Of a stretch of 64,000 bases of DNA, positions 59,385 to 64,000 are shown piece after piece. Source of the DNA: Cryptococcus deneoformans JEC21. Taxonomy: Eukaryota > Basidiomycota > Tremellomycetes > Tremellales > Cryptococcaceae. The stretch's first letter is position 1; each line of letters opens with the position of its first letter. The position numbers were made by a program, and so were the translations under genes. The notes beneath the pieces were generated by a model. It was given only the letters and a program-made list of their open reading frames with translations. It was not told the origin of the DNA and did no database searches. The DNA is taken from positions 421,121-485,120 of the forward strand of contig NC_006691.1 in the NCBI RefSeq assembly GCF_000091045.1, written 5' to 3'.

Positions 59385-59716
59385 GGTGCTTTTGAAAAAC
59401 AGGGGACCAGAAGTACGTTTGGTGATGATTCACGGTGTATACACATTGTGCAAAACGGGATTATTTAGAGAGAGCTCTACAGAGAGCGCTTGTTGCTTTG
59501 ACCATGCATAGATAACAATCCGTTTGATAATAGTACATGCTGCTCATAGAATGTCCTTCACGTTGCATCGTTCATCCTCAATCGTCACTGCCCAAGGTTC
59601 ATTTTGTTATTGCGACTACCGGGGAAAAGTCAGGCACGAGAGAACAAATGAGGATTGAAAACGATTGTTGAAATTTCGACATTCATCGAACTTATTTTGT
59701 GCGACAAGCTCGAATA
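59385..59716. other. Intergenic before the WDR89-like gene
   Basis: No gene or notable motif seen. Confidence 0.45.
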
Positions 59717-61313
59717 ATGCCTGCCCCACCACCCATCGCGTACGCCACGCTCTCAGCCCCACTCTCGGCTGCCCCGTACATCCTCGGCATCACCCCCTCC
59801 CCCACCACCCCGCACCTCGTCCTCCGCCATCCCTCCCAATCCCTCACCATCGCAGACAACCAGACCCTTCAGCCCGTCGCAGCCCTCCAAGACGGTCATG
59901 CAGGTCACATCAGCTCTGTCTCATGCGACGGAGGGGAGCTATGGAGCGCCGCAGTAGATGGAAGTATCGTCAGGTGGGATGAGAGGAGCAGGCAAAAGGC
60001 CACGGCCATCAAAGGTTTGTCAGACATGGTTGCCCTGTCGCAATCTTGCCTCTCAACGCTCACAGAGCTAACACAACTGTCACTTCAGCATTCATTCGAA
60101 AGCCCCTTCCGGTCACTGCTCTCACCACCTCTGCCAACGACAGCCTCGTCATTGGCGGTACAGAGCTCGTTTCTTCCGAGGCACACATTCTCTTCTGGGA
60201 CTCCCGTAATTCTTCTGCACCTCTATACACCCATTCGTCTACCCATTCGGATGATATCACCCATCTTTCCCTCTTGCGCTCATCCTCCACTTTTTTGCCC
60301 CCCTCTCACAACCCTGAAATCAAGACACCGAGTACTTTGCTGTTATCAGCATCTACAGATGGTCTTGTAGCCCTTTCTGACATGAAGGAGAGCGATGAGG
60401 AGGAAGCGCTGGTAGCGGAGGAAAACTGGGGGCAAAGTATTGCCGATGCGGGCGGGTACATGCACAAGGGAAAAATGAGTGTGTGGGCAAGAAGTGATAT
60501 GGACGAAATGTGCCTCTGGGGCGCTGGAAGGGGGAACATTGGAGAAATCGAGGTTAGATTTTCCTTGCTCGATATTCCCTGTACGAACCTTGGCTGATAC
60601 GGGCTGCAGCTGCAAGACCACAAGCAGTATCCCTCTTCGGAGTTCAAGTTCAAGACATTCACACCTCCCAAAACAGGACCCAGTATTACACAGACGGCTC
60701 TTGACGAGTTCAAGTCAAAGACGACATACAAATCCGATTATCTCATAAACGTCATACCTTCTCTCGGTGTAAGCAGCGATGGGGCACCCATGACTGCCGT
60801 CGGCACGAATGAGTATGTCTACTATTTTTGTTTGGATAGGCGGGCCAAAAGCTGACAATGCTGTAATAAAGGGGCGATATGATCCTCCAACATCATTCTG
60901 CATCGACATCTTCTTACAAGCCATCCGCCTTCTTTCTTTCTGGACCAGGTGCCAATAGAGGCCATAAAGATGTCGTGCGGGCCATATATCATGATCTCGC
61001 AAATGAGGCTCTTTATACTGGGTCAGAAGATGGTGTCCTCGCTGGCTTTTCGTTAGCGTCTCTGCCAGAGAGGCTGACAGTTGGCGATCCCGAGGTTGAT
61101 GACGATGGTGGAGATGGTAGGGAAGAGGATGAATACATGGATGAAGAAAGTGAGATTGAAACTGAAAGTAGTGAGGAGAGCGATGATGACGAAGACGAGG
61201 ACATGGAGGAGGAAGGGCCCAGATATGGTCCTATCATTGGAGCAGGGTCCACAGGTCGACCTGGAGCGGACAAGAAAGAAGAAAGACGTAAGAAGAGATA
61301 CGGGCCCTATTAA
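59717..61313 (+). CDS. WD40-repeat protein, WDR89 family
   Basis: The start MPAPPPIAYATLSAPLSAAP leads into a propeller with GHAGHISSVSCDGGELWSAA and GSIVRWDER. After the first intron come TALTTSANDSLVIGGTE, AHILFWDSRNSS and HSDDITHLSLL, then LLLSASTDGLVALSDM, DEMCLWGAGRGNI and LINVIPSLGVSSDGAPMTAV. Late blocks are RGHKDVVRAIYHDLANEALY and TGSEDGVLAGFSL, typical of WDR89. The C-terminus is a long acidic run of Glu/Asp/Ser followed by a basic end (KKEERRKKRYGPY). Yeast YNL035C is the likely homologue. A nuclear role is suggested by the acidic/basic tail but is not proven. Four introns; ATG 59717 is the first that joins the propeller. Confidence 0.8.
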
Positions 61314-61494
61314 ACTAAATGCTGGACAATAATAATTCACTCAATGCATCGTGTATATGACATGTACCTGTAATGATTTTTTTGGCTACGGTAATGGTCG
61401 TCCAAATGTCCTGGAAGCTGTTACACCATGTAAAAGGGTATACGAGGATGCTGATGATCTGAAAATTGTGTGAAAAGAAACAAATAAAATCTGG

Positions 61495-64000
61495 TTAGCA
61501 TTGATCAACCAAACTGTTCTTAGGTCGTTTCTTATTCGGAACTTGATCGAAAGTTGTCTGACGCCATGTCAACCTGAGCTGCACTTATGACCAGAGTGAT
61601 GCTCACAATATTCGCGTTCGAGTATGCCTCGGGGAATCTGTGTCATTTCAGTTAGTCTTCAGAGAAGATGATGCATTCTATACGCTCCTGCTTACCGGGA
61701 GATATATGACGCCGTTGGGCGGTCAGCTGGGTCACAGCCTATGTTCTTCTTCTTTGGGTCCTCTACATATCATTGAGTGTGGGAACAGACAGTCCAATGA
61801 ATGGTCACGTACGATATACTCGAACATAATCGACCTCCATTCTTCAAGCTTCGGTGAGTCGTAGCAGAAGGATCAGAGAGAAAAGCAAATGATACTTACT
61901 GCACAGGCCATAGCTTTTGTAAGCCAACGAAACTAATCGCCATGTCAGTCATCGTTTTCATGTCTAAAATTTTGCTCACTGGACAGCCCCGAAGTTCTCT
62001 GAGATACCCAAGTTGAGTACCATGTACATCGGTTCTTCTGTCACAAGCCGTTGATCAACTCCAGCTTCTTTATTAGGTCCCATAGCTAATGATATCAGGA
62101 GTCAGACAGGACGCATCACCGTGTTTGAAGGTTAGTAATTGTTCTGTAAAACATGACTAACCAGCTCCACGGACAGTCCAAGCTTTCTTGTTGTCGTTGA
62201 CCCAAGTGATATAACCATCCCTGGCCTATTATCAGCGCAATTCCTCGTAACAATAGCAAGCCGACCTACGCTCCGGGAGCATATTCCATTCCATAGACCG
62301 CAAAACAACCAGTCTCGTCGGTACTATTATCTATCGTCAGTGCCCTATTTTTCGATGATTCCAAGTATTCTGCGAAGGATTTACTAGCATTCCTATTGAT
62401 ATTGATATATTAGCAGTCAAGACTCATATGAAGGATATCATAAACTCACTTGGTTGGTCAAACTCAAGCCAGACGTAGCCTGTTGATAAACACTGCCCAT
62501 ATAGGTATTAATCTGGGTAACATCATTGTCATAAATTTCGTAATATTTGCTGGAAGAATTGATGAACTGCCCAACACACCATCAGGTCAACTCTTTCGTC
62601 TAAGGGATCAATCATGGAAGAAACTCGGCTCACGTGGTAGTTTGGGTTGAAAGGTGCCCATTGTCCGGACTGCGACACTTGACCCTTGCCAATCGACATA
62701 TCAAGCTGGATTGTACAATATTAGTGCTTATAATCTCCTCAAGAAGAATCTGATCGCTTACAGTAGCCTCAAATATATCAATCTCAGGGGCTGATCTCCC
62801 TACAAAAGATCCATCAGAATGTTTAGGCCCGGGGTGAGTGTCATCGTCAGGGCAGGTGCATCTTGAGAGACGTTGTCCAGGCAAGTACGAGAGCTCGTTG
62901 TTATGGCCCGGATCACCTTGAGTCAACGCTACTGTTGGTTTACCTGAATACGTTGATAAGGAGCTGTTCGACGATTAGAAAATCAGCCTTACCATTGAGC
63001 GTCTGATTGGGTAGCGTGCCGACGTCGCATGAATCATAGGTATATGGCCACGTGCCATCAAGAGATCCTCCATATCCCGCCCGTCCCAAGTTTCCCATAG
63101 CCCAAACAGCGGGCCAGAGACTATGGGGTCAGATTAGAATCACAACGATCATGTCGCATTTGGGTTAATGAACATACCCAGGAATGTCATTTGTGCCGGG
63201 GAGAGATACAGAAACTGTGACAATCGTAAGAAAGTCTTGCCCCAATTATCATACGAGCACTTGCCTTCCATATAACCACCTGTAAAGCAAAACCTATTCC
63301 AACTGGACATCACTTTTTAAAGGGAAAAAAATGAGCTCTGTTTGTCAATGTCATGAAGGTCTCAAGACTTACTACCCCCTTCAAAATTCATGCCATGACT
63401 AAAAATTTCATCAAGGGTAATGACCAGTTTTCCATTTTTAGTAGTCAATCGACTGGGGTCATACCTGTCAAGCGGAAATTAAGCTTTTGGTCACCAAATG
63501 ATCTGTCACATTCACCATTCCAAGTTATTGGTTTGCCAATAATGTAAGTCGGCGGCTTCCCAGAAAGGGTCATCACCTATGGCAAGGCTTAATATTGTCT
63601 AGTAGTGCTCATCAGTGGTGTCACCTGACCCACCATTATAGAAAGTTCGTCCATCCTCATTGAACTCGTCTGAGAAAACGAGGTCCCATTCCTCCCCTGT
63701 GTCTAAACTTTTATGAGTATAGGCTTCGGGGGGCGTGTCGGGATCAATTAGCTGGAAAATGTTGGCTACGTCAGGCACTTGCCCCGTGGAACTTAAGGAG
63801 AACGTCAGTGGCGGCGATCAAGACGGGCGAATGAACGGGCGCACTTGATACCTCCTATATTAAACCCTCCATGCGTGTCTGCGGGTAGAGTAATGTAATA
63901 CTCGAAGATAGGCAAGCCGGCGCTATATGCTGTTAGCTATTCGTTATGCGGGCTGAAAAGTGCGCTCACAAAAGGATAACAACAGCTAGGCCCATGATTG
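61495..64000 (-). CDS. KRE63: KRE6/SKN1-family beta-1,6-glucan synthesis protein (GH16-like), N-terminus outside window
   Basis: A type II membrane protein of the Kre6/Skn1 family, needed for beta-1,6-glucan in the cell wall. The minus-strand gene enters at the right edge inside the membrane anchor (IMGLAVVILL). Next come SAGLPIFEYYITLPADTHGG, FNIGGI and EEWDLVFSDEFNEDGRTFYN. Later exons have SRCTCPDDDTHPGPKHSDGS and GRSAPEIDIFEATVS, where EIDIFE carries the two GH16 catalytic Glu. The C-terminus reads FPEAYSNANI, then QVPNKKRPKNSLVDQC and TAA at 61495, matching the Cys-ending tail of the family. About 20 very short exons. C. neoformans has several paralogues. KRE63 is the one I recall near CHS5, so the symbol is tentative. 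Confidence 0.85.

Overview
The window is from a basidiomycete yeast, almost certainly of the Cryptococcus neoformans/gattii group. Nearly every gene is broken by many 45-70 nt introns with short donors and CTRAY-like branch points, and genes are compactly spaced on both strands. The gene set also fits: a WOPR regulator, a myosin-motor chitin synthase, a GDP-mannose transporter and a KRE6-type glucan gene. From memory, unverified, this order matches a stretch of C. neoformans running from LIV3 to CHS5 and KRE63.

Layout. At 0-6.3 kb lie the 3' part of a WOPR transcription factor gene and a TRP-type vacuolar calcium channel (YVC1). At 8-14.1 kb there is a tandem pair of allantoate-permease-like MFS transporters, followed by a RidA/Mmf1 gene on the minus strand. 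At 16-18.4 kb sits a DNA transposon with ~150 bp terminal inverted repeats and a spliced DDE integrase-like transposase whose frame is broken in a GA tract. At 18.7-27.5 kb are RPAP1 (+) and UPF2 (-), converging. At 27.6-30.2 kb a decaying hAT element fills the divergent UPF2/UAP1 promoter space. At 30.4-39.7 kb are UAP1, ARC1, SUP35 (eRF3) and MCM7. At 39.9-50.3 kb are a DCAF7/WDR68 WD40 gene, an SDR oxidoreductase, RAI1/DXO, a small single-pass membrane protein, an ARO8-type aminotransferase and a GLTSCR1-domain/AT-hook protein. At 50.7-64 kb is a cell-surface group: chitin synthase, GDP-mannose transporter, a WDR89-like gene and the 3' part of a KRE6/SKN1-family gene that runs off the window.

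Functional themes. One is RNA and translation: UPF2, eRF3, Arc1, Rai1 and RPAP1. The other is the cell wall and capsule: UAP1 makes UDP-GlcNAc for chitin and N-glycans, the chitin synthase uses it, the nucleotide-sugar transporter feeds Golgi mannosylation, and the KRE6-type protein acts on beta-1,6-glucan. No rRNA, tRNA or CRISPR array was found. The most unusual items are the IS3-like/integrase-type element, a 12-nt microexon conserved in both MFS paralogues, two GC-AG introns, a stop-free in-frame MCM7 intron, and a repeat-rich prion-like SUP35 N domain.
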